A DNA stretch of 64,000 bases from Furcasterigmium furcatum (lineage: Eukaryota; Ascomycota; Sordariomycetes; Glomerellales; Plectosphaerellaceae). The DNA lies in NCBI GenBank assembly GCA_001599815.1, contig BCIA01000003.1:1054001-1118000 (forward strand), given 5' to 3'. Shown one piece after another: positions 34,808 through 46,400 of the stretch. The notes under the pieces were generated by a model. The model was not told the DNA's origin, did not search any database, and saw only the letters and a list, made by a program, of their open reading frames with translations. The stretch's first letter is position 1, and each line of letters begins with the position of its first letter. A program made the position numbers and the translations under genes.

Positions 34808-35181
34808 TTCTCAGTCGGTTGTTGAATGCGCGATCCCTCCTGAGCCTATCGTCACTGGCGTCGAAATACTCACGTCCTATACTCTTTAAGTATGACCCCA
34901 AGAAAGACGCGAATGGGCCGATGATAGGGACACCCTCCCTCCCTCCATTCTTCGCGCCTTGTCTGATCGGCCACGACTCGGAGTCGTGTTTTACGAGTCA
35001 TGCCACCCGGTCTTTCCTCCTTTGATCGGCGGTCATGGCCAGATAAGCCCCGACGGTGACCCCAACTACTTTCCAGTCCAGCATTCCTTTTCTCCAACAA
35101 CATCACCCCAGCCATCGTCATCCTCCAACCATCCCCGTGGAGCTGGACTGTCTCGTCTCAGGAGCGCTGTCCCACAGCGAA
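34808..35181. promoter_or_regulatory. Divergent promoter of SDR and C2H2 regulator
   Basis: The 374-bp interval lies between the start codons of the SDR (-) and the regulator (+). The close divergent arrangement makes regulation of the SDR by this regulator plausible. TACTCTTTAAG near 34879 could be a core promoter element, but no specific site is certain. Confidence 0.4.
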
Positions 35182-37911
35182 ATGCATCACGGGGATGAAG
35201 CACCTCCACCGAAGCGCCGCCGGAGACGCGGTTCGGGATCGAAATCGAGAACTTGTCCTCACTGTGGCCGCACCTTCAAGCGTACGGAGCACTTGGAGAG
35301 ACATGTCCGCACCCGTGAGTTGACCCCGAGCGGCCCCGACTCTCCATGCCCCCCTGATGGGAGCTGATCCTGGACCCAGACACCAAAGAGAAACCGTTCG
35401 TCTGCCATTGCGGAGCAGCTTTCACCCGCAGGGATCTTCTGACCCGGCACCACCGCATTGCTCTCCACGAGGAGGGCGAGGCCCATACCCCAGCCGGGGT
35501 TACCCCAGAGACAGTCTCCTCGATTCCCTCACTGGACCAACAAGTCGGCGTTGCAGAGACGCCGGGTTTGTCGTTTCTGGCCCCGGGTGCACCGATCCAT
35601 GATCTGGAGCAATGGCGGCCCCAGGTCCAGGCCCCTCAACAGGCTCAGACTGTCCACCATCAGCCTGAAGCCTCCGGGATGTACGGATCAAGTGACATTG
35701 AGCCCCAGCAGTGTCACCAGCCAATACTGCCGACTCAGTTCTTCGATAACAGTAAGTCGCAGTGATCACTGCCACGCCCTGTCTTTTCCCGGAGCTGATG
35801 AATGGCTTAGGCACCCTAGGCGTTGGGTTCGAGTCCCATTTCAGAGAGTTTGCCAACTTCCTTGACGGCGTCGGCTTGCCGGCGGAATGGAGCCCGTACT
35901 TCAACGGCCCTGATGATAACCTAGAGCCGGTTTGGCGTGGAGATGCAGCGGAAAATGGAGGCTCAGGAGCCGTAACTGGCAGACCAGGGACGAGACCAGG
36001 GACACCATTCAGTTCCTGGCTCCCCTCGGCGCCACCTAAGGACAGAGTACCGCAGGCTCTTTCGGAGCACAGTCAGTACTCGCCAATCTCCACGGCCGAG
36101 ACAAAGTTGATGGGTTGCTGACCGCGAAAGCAGGCTCACGTATTCTGGATCCTGATATCCAGCCATACCGTGTCACTGACGAACAGCGAACCCGATTGAC
36201 GGCTTCTGTTGAAACCTTTCGGGATCTTCTGGACGCCAATTTCAAGTTTCCATCACGCCATGCGCTGACGCGCCATATCACCTCCTTTTTCGAAGGCTTC
36301 CACTCTCACATGCCCTTCATTCACTCGCCCACTTGGCGGATATCAGAGCACTCTCCGGAGCTAGTACTGGCAATCTCAGCCATCGGAAGCCAGTACTGTT
36401 TCGAGCATCGCAACTCAAAGAGGCTCTTTTACGCTGGCAAAGCGATTCTCCTTGAGAGACTCCGGCATGAATCCGACAGGTTCGGCCCAAAAACGCGGTC
36501 CTACCTGGGCCTCCCGCATCATGGCGTCGGCCTCAAGACGCCTCAAATGGATACTCTCGACAACAGCAGGGATTGGGGCTCTTGGGACACAATCGAAACT
36601 GTCCGAGCACTTATTCTCCTGATGGGCTACGCAACTTGGGAGCCCGAGGTCTCCATACTTCAAGAAGCCTTCACGTTACAGGGGCTCCTGGCACAGGTCT
36701 TAAGAGACATCGGCCTGGGCGAGGCCGGCGAGCCTGAACTCGACTACGACCACAACGCGCCGCATATCGCCTGGCAGTCATGGGTCAACCACGAGTCGAC
36801 GAGAAGAGCAAAATTAATCGCCTTCTCCTTCCTACACACGCACAGCCTGGCATATAATGTCTACCCTGTTCTCCGCAGTAACGAAATCAATCTCCGCCTC
36901 CCCTGCTCGACGCGGGAATGGAAAGCACAAACGCCTCAACTCTGGCTCGATGCCAGAAGGGACACGCCAAAGGAGCAACTGTATTTCCAGGATGCCCTAT
37001 CGATACTCCTGAAGAAGGCCGACGGCACAAGTGCACTCAACCCGCTGCCCACGCCCCTGGCGAATTACCTCCTCTTGCACGGCCTGTTGCAGCGCATTTA
37101 CATTGTGCGAGACTTGTCCCTCCCGGTGATGGACCACTCAGCCGCTCTTCCCGCCGAGGAGGTCGATAAACTCGAGTAAGAACACCCTATGACGCCGGGC
37201 ACTTTAATCAATTGCTAATGCTGCTACAGGAGCGGACTCCGATCGTGGACGGCGGGCTGGCAGCAAGCCCCTGAGTCCAGCCTGGACCCGAACAACGAAA
37301 ACGGCCCCATCCCCTTCACCTCGAGCTCTCTCCTGGGGCTGGCATACGCTCGGATCTACCTCCACCTCGGCCCCTACCGCCAGCTAGAGACCAGGGACCC
37401 GGTCCGCATCGCGAAGGCCATCAGCAAGTCTCCCCGCGTCGACCGGAGCGACGGGGTGATCTCGGCGCTCCTCTACTCGATACACATGCTGAGCATCCCC
37501 GTCCGGCTCGGCGTCGACCGCGTGGCGAGGAGCCAGGCCTTCTTCTGGAGCGTGAGGCACTCCCTGGCCGGGCTCGAGTGCGCCGTGCTCCTGAGCAAGT
37601 GGCTCTTCTCCCTCGCCCGGTCGGTCGGGACGACGCCTCTCTCGGACAGCGAGGGCCGCATCGTGCACTGGGTGTGGTGCATCGTCGACGAGGCGTACTC
37701 GGTCGTGGATTTCGACGACGTCGATGCCGCTAATATCACTGTCGACCGTGAGCCGGCGACGCTCGGGCTTGCGGTCCTCCGGATATGGGCGTATTTCTTC
37801 AAGAGCAATACGCAGTGGCCATTTATCAACATCATTGGGAGGAGTCTTGAGAAGTATAGGGAGATGGAGGAGGAGACCGTTGGTCATCAGGCTCCGGATG
37901 AGAATCGATAA
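35182..37911 (+). CDS. C2H2 zinc-finger transcription factor with fungal-specific domain
   Basis: Nuclear DNA-binding regulator of about 830 aa. Start ATG at 35182 (MHHGDEAPPP), followed by a basic tract KRRRRR as a likely nuclear signal. Two C2H2 fingers: TCPHCGRTFKRTEHLERHVRT|H, whose last His is completed by splicing, and KPFVCHCGAAFTRRDLL with TRHHRIALH. A low-complexity Gln/Pro linker follows, then a fungal transcription factor regulatory region from about 36,180 (FFEGFHSHMPFIHSPTW). Five exons; introns begin GTGAGT (35316), GTAAGT (about 35752), GTCAGT (36070) and GTAAGA (about 37176). The last contains a GAATAAG-free branch CTAATG and joins LE|SGLRSW. Being divergent to the SDR and flanked by amidase, ADH and deacetylase, it may control that block; this is inference. 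Confidence 0.87.
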
Positions 37912-38090
37912 GACATGTCTAGTCAAGACGTCGGATCCGGCCTGGAAGCTCGGCAAATGGCTATAATGAGCAGCCCGGAGCACCTCAACGTTAACTAACT
38001 AAGGTAGCCGACTTGAATGTTGGGGGTGGCTGTGGTGAATAGGCAGGGCTGAAATTACAGCTGCGTCCGGAGTTGATTAACCACGTCCAT

Positions 38091-38747
38091 CTAAGAGAAA
38101 AGCACAAACATCTCCAGCTGCCGTGCGGCATCCTCCAGGTCGTCGTTGACGATCACCTTGTGATGTGCCCCCGTGGCAGCGTATTCCATCTCCTCCTTGG
38201 CCCGGGCCAGCCTTCTCCGGATGCTCACCTCATCCTCCGTTCCACGACCTCGCAACTGCTGCTCGAGCACCTCGAGACTCGGCGGCCGAATGAAGACGAG
38301 TCGCGCGTCGATTCGCGGAGTGTCATCCTTTCTCTCCTTGAGCTGCTTGACACCTTCCATCTCGATGTCAAGCAGGACAATCGATCCCCGCGACGTCTGG
38401 TTGATAACCGTCTGCCTGCTGGTGCCGTACAGGCTGCCGTTGAACTCCGTATGCTCGATGAAAGCATCTTCGTCGACGAGCGACTGAAATTCGTCCCGCG
38501 AGACGAAGTGGTACGACACGCCCCCGATCTCTCCGGGCCTTGGGCTCCTCGTCGTGTGGGAGACCGTCATGGCGAACATTCCGGGGTGCGCGTCTTGCAG
38601 CTTGCGGCAGAGCGTGCTCTTGCCGACGCCCGAGGGGCCCGAGATCACGACGGGGCGACGATCGAGAGCGCTGACTGCAAGCTTGTCAAGCCAACGCGGC
38701 CGATAAGAGGGGATAGGAACAATCATACCGTTACTTTCGTCAGCCAT
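38091..38747 (-). CDS. Guanylate kinase
   Basis: Phosphorylates GMP to GDP; 218 aa, one exon, start at 38747 (MADESNG). P-loop GPSGVGKST (about residue 37-45), GMP-binding SHTTRSPRPGE, GVSYHFVS, NGSLYGTS and IVLLDIEMEGVKQL are all present in the usual order. The N-terminal 30 residues extend beyond the standard length of about 190 aa, and the P-loop has KST where many fungal enzymes have KGT. Whether it is the only guanylate kinase of this genome or a paralogue cannot be told from one window; lack of introns and placement between two regulators fits a paralogue. It converges on the C2H2 regulator with 179 bp between stop codons. Confidence 0.92.
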   Translation of the reverse strand: MADESNGMIVPIPSYRPRWLDKLAVSALDRRPVVISGPSGVGKSTLCRKLQDAHPGMFAMTVSHTTRSPRPGEIGGVSYHFVSRDEFQSLVDEDAFIEHTEFNGSLYGTSRQTVINQTSRGSIVLLDIEMEGVKQLKERKDDTPRIDARLVFIRPPSLEVLEQQLRGRGTEDEVSIRRRLARAKEEMEYAATGAHHKVIVNDDLEDAARQLEMFVLFS

Positions 38748-39218
38748 GGCGGGCAGCGGACTCCTCTCGATGATCCGATCGGTTGCGATGGCCCCCGATG
38801 GGATTTGACTTGATCGATCCTAGATGCCGTGCGATGTTGAATTCAGAAGAATCAAAATCTTTGGTGAAGGTGCGGCAACAGGATTTTGTTGAGACGATTA
38901 GGTTTGGGCGTCGCGGTGCGCCGCGTGGCGCGTGGGCGTCTTTGCGTTCCATCAGGTATCCCACGCGGGTATCAGCTTGTCATCGTTACCGCCGTATCTT
39001 ATGCTTATGGAACCATCGAGGGCAGGAAGTAGGACACCGAAGAAAGGTAAATACCCAGGCATGGGCAGCAGCCTTTGTACGCGGATATCGGGACCTGAGC
39101 CAGCTTAAACAGGTTGAAGCGTGGAAGACGGAAGTGTTTGGACACGAGTGCACTAGATGTTTCTGTACTTGCGCATCCATCATCAACGAAAACACTTTGC
39201 TTGGAGTGTAGTTGAAGA
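38748..39218. other. Intergenic
   Basis: 471 bp between the guanylate kinase start and the stop of the Zn2Cys6 gene, both on the minus strand. No coding frame with support. Confidence 0.5.
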
Positions 39219-41431
39219 TCAAGACATGGTCCGGCCATGGCACGCCGCATCCAGCTCATCAAGCACCTCCGAATGCCACCGGAACTCCTTCACGCTGACG
39301 CCGAATCTCCTGAGGTTGCGCTTCCCGACGCGAATGACATTCTCAACATCGTCCGGTATCAGCTCCTGCAGCGGCGGGCACACCGAAGCGACCCGAAGGA
39401 TGATCACCATGGTGAAAGTGCTACAGCAGTTAGCAGCGCTCCTCTCGCGACCCGAGACATACTTGAATCCTCTATACTTACACAATCCCTGAGGCAAACA
39501 GGCACGTCACGCTATTCGTGGGGTCAGTGTCGAAGACCCTGATGAAGCCCTTGCATCCCTGCAGACACTGGCGGCATCTCTGCAGGATCGCTTCCCTGCA
39601 CGGGTGCGTCTGGAAGTGGTCCAGGTTGAGGAGCACGTATTCGATGAACGGGCGATGGATGATGTACTGCCCCGCGTAGTAGCGGCCCTCTAGCCGCAGG
39701 ACGTTCCAGGGGTTGTTCCCGAGCTCGGGGATGCCCGAGATGCCGGGGGTGTCGGGCGACGAGGCGGGGTCGAGCTGCGGCGGCATCGGCTGGCTCTTGA
39801 GGAGGAAGTCCGGGAGGTTCCTGTACACGGCGCCGTGGTACGACCACAGGTCCTCGGTGATCCGGAGGAGCCAGTTGGCGTAGTTGGCGCGGGTCATGCG
39901 GAACTGGTCTTTGCTGTCGTAGACCACGCTCTGGACGCGGTTGAGGAAGCGTCGGATGGCGGCGTTAGTGCTGATCTGGAAGGGAACCAGCTCTTCTGTG
40001 CGGTCGAAGGTTGATGAGCCAGGCGTGAAGACCTCTGAGCCGGGCGTGTTGCCTGTCTGCATTGTCTTGGACGGCTGCCCTTTCGTCGGGTAGGGCACCA
40101 GATCCTCATAGCGGGTGATGCCGGAGGGTAGCGTGATGGATATCTCCGCCACGAAGTCGCCCTCGTATATGAAAGAGACCCAGAAGAGACGCCGGAACGC
40201 CTCCGGGAACGTATCTGCGTCTTGGTTGTCCATTAAGTATCTGGTCGCCGTGTAAGCACAGGTCTATGTGAGGATTTGGAAGGGTGCCTACTTCTTGGCC
40301 AATGACTCGCACTTGACGGCGGTAGCATGTGCCCAGTGGAACGAGTCTGATACTCGTCCACGGGCGCCCATGTAGAGACTGCATCGGATTAGACCTCGAG
40401 CGACGGATGGTTGTTCCAAGGGCAACTGACCTTGCCAGCATGGAACATTGCGCTGCTTTCAGGGTAGCCTCGGAGGAGAGATAGCCAAGAAGCATCTTGG
40501 CCTTTTGCCAGAGCCGGTCATGCAGAGACCATTGAGTGTCCGGGTCATTGAAAGCTTGACTTGACATCGTTGATAGGCGTATCATTGACTCGCCCCGCCG
40601 TACAAACGAACCAAGGCAGAGAACCACGAGGAGTAGGGCATACTCGGCGGTAGAGACCGCCTGGTGGTGCTGAAGTCCTGTGGCGGACCTTGTCTCTGAC
40701 GCGATGACTTGTTCGAGAATGGCATTGATGTCGTTCAGCGACAGAAGAGGGAAGAAGACGTTGACTCCCTCAAAGTAGGAGTGAACACAGTCTCTCAGCT
40801 GGTCCGGTGATTCCGTCGGACCCTGGAGACTGTTGTCTCGGAAGAGTCTCCAGGACTCTGGCGGCGGTCTACCTGCCGACTCCTCTCCGGTTGGCTGGAA
40901 GAAGATATCGGTTGCCGTTGTAGAGGGCATCTCGCCCAAAGCTGGTGACGGGATCGGGAGGATCCGCGAGTCTTTCAGCAGCTGCTTGACGATGGGCCAG
41001 TCCAGGACGTGGTTGGCATTGGCCGTGTGTGATAGCGGAATTGGGATCTGGGTATCGCTATCTGGCACCGCTTCCTTGCCGCCCGGCTGTTCGCCTCGAA
41101 AGGGCTCATCGTGGGACTGGACATGACCCGTGGTCGGAGCGGTCGGTCCTGGTGGAGGCGGCGGCGACTGAAGGACACCCGATGAGAATATTCGGTCTTC
41201 CAACACCTGAATCCTTTCGAGCAGGATGCGGGTATTGTGCTCAATCCTAGGCTGCTGGCTGTCCTTGTAGACGCATTCGACGTCCTGAGTTGCGCACAAA
41301 CTGCACCGCGGCTTGGCTGCGTCACATCGTGTCTTCCGGTTTCGGCAGTTGGTGCACGCTTGCCATACGCGCCGGCGGCTCGGGAAGTAATGTGAAGACG
41401 TGAAATCGGTGGCGTCGGAGGGCCGGTCCAT
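39219..41431 (-). CDS. Zn2Cys6 fungal transcription factor
   Basis: Nuclear regulator, about 675 aa. The start I prefer is 41431 (MDRPSDATDF). The binuclear cluster ACTNCRNRKTRCDAAKPRCS / LCATQDVEC (six cysteines, C-x2-C-x6-C-x6-C-x2-C-x6-C) is followed by a dimerisation helix (NTRILLERIQVLEDRIF). The middle region VHSYFEGVNVFFPLLS and RRLFWVSFIYEGDF belongs to the Fungal_trans domain (PF04082). Four exons; introns near 40443-40383 (GTCAGTTG...GATGCAG), 40289-40236 (GTAGGC...CGACCAG) and 39490-39430 (GTAAGTAT...CTGTAG), the last giving SGIVTFTMV. C-terminus is DAACHGRTMS. Target genes are unknown; it lies at the edge of the metabolic block. Confidence 0.87.
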
Positions 41432-42376
41432 GGGAAGTGTGTGCTCTTCTTGTGATGCAGGGGGATCAAATGACTTCAATGTTTGGTGAGGTGAGATTGT
41501 GATGGCGACCCCATAGTGGCACGACTATGGGCACTAGCACTATCTGGTACTAGCGACTTTCAATCATCTCCGCAGCCTCGTGATGAGCAGAGCTGACTCG
41601 CTGTCGTGAGATCCGGCAGTTCTAGTACGCGCGCTGTTCGCGGGGTAGCCAGGGGTGGTCACATGCACCATTAAGCGCGTAGGCCAGAAAAGATGGCCGC
41701 TCTCTGACAGGCCACGCCGACCAGCAGGCTTTGATTCAGTCTCAGGAAATCGAGGTGACTTCTCTGTTGATGGATGAAAATTGAGATGGCCGCTGCCTGA
41801 ACGAGAAGTGATTTGAAGCACCGGCAATTCGACTGCTAGCTCTGAAGAACCCTCTAGGTGTCTGGTCAAAACTATCATCCTGCTCCTGGGCAGTCAGGTT
41901 TCGTGGATTCCATCCCAGATGCAGAGAGTACATCAATCACCTTGAAATGAGAATTTCGTAAATCAGAAATAAGTATGACGCGGTCCACTTCCGACCCTAT
42001 GAACGCTTTTGAGTACCTGCGGTGCTTGTTTCCTCCCGTTCACATAACATGTGCCATATACACACAAGACAAACTGGCAACCTGTAAGAGCAAAGGAAGG
42101 AACAAAAGAAAAGAGGAAGCAAAGGTCTGAAAGACGCTTTTGGAAGGCGGTGGTGCAAGGATACTAATGCGTGGCATACTACAAAGTCAGTATACACAAG
42201 ATGAGACACAATAAACCAGGAGAGCTCACGAATATGTTGGCATTGGAGACTTTTTGTCCATATCCGTTCCCCTTGACGCCGTCTGGTAACTGACTTGACC
42301 CCACGGATCCCCACAGGGGCTTCCACCGCTCGTCATGTTTGCCCCATGAGTGTAGACAGGTGTAATCATGGAGAAT
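41432..42376. other. Intergenic, no supported gene
   Basis: 945 bp between the Zn2Cys6 regulator promoter and the stop of the HeLo-like gene. No frame has a domain or codon signature. Confidence 0.5.
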
Positions 42377-43498
42377 TCAAGGTCCAGTCGTTTCATCCTG
42401 TCTCACGGGTATCACGATGCTTCTTGCCAGGCTCGGATGCGCCGGTTGCCCAGGTGCCGGCCGTCGGACGAAACGAGGCCCGATATGCTGTGTCGTCTTG
42501 GAGAAGGCCTGCTGAGAAGTCTTGTCGTCGACTTTCGAGGCAACGGTGGTGTTACCGGTGAACATTGCATTGTACGCCATCTCCACCGACCTCGCATCTT
42601 CGACAACATCTTCAGGACCAAGGTTTATTCGGTAGCCGACGTCCTGGCCCCCATTGCCTATTTTCTTGTTCCCGGTGTAGGAATCAACGAAGCGATTGAT
42701 GCCATGGCCGGATTTCAGATTTTTGATGACACTGTAGTCGGCGACTAAACCGACGTGCTGTTCGACATGATCCCCGGCTTCGTTGTCCACGAAGTGACAG
42801 CCTCTTAGGCCTTTGGGCATTGTCTCAAGCATTTTGAAGGCAGTTGCCAGGGCCTGCATCGTGTGGGCGTTCGGTTCGTAGGAAGGTTGCGGGATCTGAT
42901 CCGTAGCATCGGCATGAGCGCTGGCTGACTGGCCAGGATGGCTTGTTGGAGCGCCCGGGGCGCTAGATGATGGCGAAGTATCATCCATTGTCCGTGTCTC
43001 TGTGCGTGCTTTTATGGAGTGGCAAGGACCTTCGTCGTCGGAATCAGGGGGCGTGGCCGGTTTCTCGTTGAAGAAGGCGGCGCTGCTCATTGTTCGGATA
43101 TCCGCTTGTATTTGATGCAGAGCCCGGGACTGGATGTTCTCGATGACAAGAGAGAGACTCAACTTCTGCCTATCGAGAACGACGAAGAAGTCGACAAGGT
43201 CTTGGTGTTTGTATATGAAGGTACACGTGCGAGACAGCCAGCCTCGCCGCAAGCGATGTTCAAGGTTGGTTTGGGATATGCTCCAAAGTATGGACCGCGT
43301 GTGGAAATCCACGTCTGCTGTCTGGAGTAAAGGGTTTCGAGAAATAGACTCGGAAAGGGCTTGTACCTCAAGGAGCTGCTCTTGATATCTCTTGAGTGTT
43401 TTTGAGCCGCCTTTTATCTTTTTCACGACATCGAGGAGGCTCATCGTCATCACTGCTAGTTGGGTAGCAGAAGCGACGGCCCCCAAGACCTCCGCCAT
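42377..43498 (-). CDS. HeLo-like N-terminal domain protein with candidate amyloid motifs
   Basis: A single-exon gene of 373 aa from ATG 43498 (MAEVLGAVASATQLAV). The first 150 residues match the fungal STAND N-terminal or Helo_like_N pattern (VASATQLA, KTLKRYQEQLLEVQALSESI, LSRTCTFIYKHQDLVDFF, SRALHQIQADIRTMS), a helical domain that in relatives inserts into membranes when triggered. A Pro/Ser-rich linker (about 180-225) follows. The C-terminal part has no NACHT or repeat domain but carries glycine/asparagine-punctuated segments: HFVDNEAGDHVEQHVG, VIKNLKSGHGINRFVD and VGYRINLGPEDVVEDA. The first fits F-x-D-x-x-A-x-D-x(3)-Q, the shape of HET-s-related amyloid motifs. Domain plus such a tail is the layout of HET-S-type cell-death effectors. 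The fold and function are inference. Confidence 0.65.
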   Translation of the reverse strand: MAEVLGAVASATQLAVMTMSLLDVVKKIKGGSKTLKRYQEQLLEVQALSESISRNPLLQTADVDFHTRSILWSISQTNLEHRLRRGWLSRTCTFIYKHQDLVDFFVVLDRQKLSLSLVIENIQSRALHQIQADIRTMSSAAFFNEKPATPPDSDDEGPCHSIKARTETRTMDDTSPSSSAPGAPTSHPGQSASAHADATDQIPQPSYEPNAHTMQALATAFKMLETMPKGLRGCHFVDNEAGDHVEQHVGLVADYSVIKNLKSGHGINRFVDSYTGNKKIGNGGQDVGYRINLGPEDVVEDARSVEMAYNAMFTGNTTVASKVDDKTSQQAFSKTTQHIGPRFVRRPAPGQPAHPSLARSIVIPVRQDETTGP

Positions 43499-46400
43499 CT
43501 TGGGCAAGTATCGACCTCGAGATGGTGTCGTCGGATGAGGTCTATCAAAAAGCGGTGAAAGCCATATCAGTGCTGCCACCTGCCTGACGAGACGGCGAGA
43601 GGGCACTTGGCCTCGAAGGCGGTCAGGCTAATCTGCCAACAGAGCCTGAAAAGGTTGTCGTGGTGTGGCAGCTGAACCGGCCGAAGTATAGGACGATGAA
43701 GCGCGAGTGTCTTCTGTGAAGAAGGGTAGCAGAATATTCTCCCCGGAGTAACCGTGCGGACAAGAAGGACATCAACGCCTGCAGGTCGAGATTTGGGCCC
43801 CCTTCATGGAGGACAGGAAGTGCAACGAACATAAGCCTATCATTAGGAACAGAACTTGAGGCATCCCACCACACCGTTTTCCCAGTCGAGCGTCGGTGAC
43901 CGAACCTCACAAGGCTGAGGGCAAAAGGGGGGTGTTGGCCAGCGTTGAGACGGGCGTTTTCCCGGCCAGGCAAACGGCAGGGAGGATTTTGAAGAGGCTA
44001 TGACCTCTGATAGGACATCAACGTGCTGAGGTGGTGTAGCCCAGTCACGAAAAAGAGCCAAATGGGTTGTACGACAAGACGAGAGAAAACGACCATGTTG
44101 GCAGGCAGCCTTCTGCTGCTGAACTTACCAGACTCGTTGAATAATTAAGACGCGGAGAACGCCCGGAAGGAGAACGTCCGGAGGGCATACGTACTCCTTT
44201 CCTCTTGAGCGACTCACCACAAGGCCAAGGAGGGAGAAAGTTTTGTCGGCTGGTTCATCCTGAATTCCTTATGGCGTGCATGTATGACTGACTTGATCGA
44301 GGAAACAAGCAAAGATGACGACGACACGGATTCAACGAAAGGAAGATCCATCGACTCGACATACTTACTTGTTCTAGTAATAGGGGGCGGAGTGAGTCGG
44401 GCCCTCGGGGTGTGGCTGGTTGTCCGGGGCCACAATTCTGAAAAGGCGCTCCGGGCCGTGGTGGGACGGGACGGGATGGGACGGATCAACTGGAGTCGGG
44501 TGCTCCTCGGTGCCCAACCATCCCAATCGTACCCTCCAACTGCCCCATTGTGGTGGATCAGGGTGGATATGGGGGGTCGTTCGGTCCCGAGATACTGGTA
44601 CCGGTCTCTTCAGGGGGGCCACATGACCTTGCTCTGCATATCACGGTCGGGAGCCTGAAGCACAACATCAGCACCAACATTGCGGCCACCAAGCCACCCG
44701 CCTCCAATGCAGCGAACAGCGACCCCGGTCATCACCGGCAGGCATCTTGGCGCCCGCCCCCACCAGTGTGCCCGTGCACACCCATCCCATGGAAGGCGGT
44801 GGACGTGACGCGTCTGAAGGCTGGCGGCAAAGTTGCCTCAGCCGTCATCACATCACACACCACCATCCAAACCGCCGACCAACGAGACATCCTGTCTGGG
44901 TAGGTACAGACAGACCAGTCAGTCAGATGGATTCTGAGGATGCCGGCCAAAGCGGTATCGCCGCCCAAGCTCCTCAAGAAGCACCGTACATCGCGGCTGG
45001 CAACCAGCACTTGGGAACCGGCACGATGCTGGTCGGACCAGTCCACCTCAGAGATTGGATCTCTGGCATATGGATGCGTGTCCGAAGAATGACCTACTAC
45101 TTCAACTTCAACTTCTTCTTCTTCCCGACCATCATCATCAAGCCGCCGCCGCCGCCCCAGCCACCGACCCCGGGCTCGGCCCCGCGAAGGCAGCATTCCT
45201 GGTAGCGGGGTTGGTTCAGGATCTTCAATCTTCTGTATGGATGGCTGCGTCAGACAATGGTGAGCATCCGCCCTACCCTCCCGTATTTAAAGCACATGCA
45301 TCGAGCCGAGGCTGACCTGACGTGGCATGATTCAGAGACCCGACAACGACAGTGCGCGAACGCGTCATGTAACACGAGCCGAAAAAGACCTTCCCGTGTC
45401 ACTCGACGCCCCGTGCTGCCGCCTCACTGTCCGACCAACCAAGAAGAATTGCATGGGGCTGTTGGCAACAATGTGGGTGTGGTGCTCAAGGCGTTCGTCG
45501 ACCGCCCTACACCCTCAGCGAGAACATGTTCGCGAGGTGGCCTCAATGCGCTGGTGCTCGAAGCGTCCTTTTTCATCGCGATACTGCCACCAGTTGGGAG
45601 CCTGAGCTGGGTGAACGGAGGAAGAGACTTCCACAAGGGGTCAGGGAGCGGAAGCTGTCCTTTTAAAGGAAGGGGTACCCCGACGACAACGACGAGGGCA
45701 GAAGAATATCGTACATAATCGCATTGTTCACATCGAGCCCCCCACACACACCACGCCCACCCGCCCACCCCTCCCATGCATCTCTCCCGCGGCCTCCATG
45801 CATCGATTGAGGACGAGGAAAAGGAAACGTGCTAGGAAAATCCAAGATCTTGTTTCTAGCTCAGTAGGAAAAAGAATGTAAATGTTTCAGCCAGGTTGAA
45901 GGGAGAAAAACTCTGGACTCGAATGCCTTCTCGCCAATCAACAAATCATTGTACGTGCCCAAATCTTGGCTCGGGGAAATGGTGTGGCAATCTGGGATAA
46001 AATGAGCAAGTATTCCGGCGGTACCAAGTATGCCCAAGACTCCCCGTCGAAGCTGCATGAGCCCGACCAACTGGTGTGATCCTTGGGCCTCGATGCAGGA
46101 TTCAGGAGCCTGTCGTTCGACAAGCACCAGTAGAAAGGGGGTTCGTCAAGGAATGTGTTTACAGTAATTGCTGGGTCAGTGAACCCTCTTCATTCGACGA
46201 CTTGTCGGGGAACCCGGCCGCCATCATTGAGCGACATGGTGTGCGAATTCGAGATTTTACTACACCTCCATCCACCAAACATCTCGCTTATCTCTGCCAG
46301 CTCGTCGCGCGTCCGTTGTGGTTGCCTCGAGCTGAGATCGGGGGGATCGTTTTACGCCACTTCAGATGGATGGCAAATGGGACACGGGAGAGTCAGCACT

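Noticed and set aside
35826..35843. tRNA-like B-box (GGGTTCGAGTCCC)
   Set aside because: It lies in an exon of the C2H2 regulator (GVGFESHF). No matching A-box, acceptor stem or anticodon stem can be formed.
44284..45718. Several 100-150 codon frames in the gene-poor interval
   Set aside because: Overlapping frames on both strands have biased Arg/Pro/Ser composition and no domain or splice pattern.
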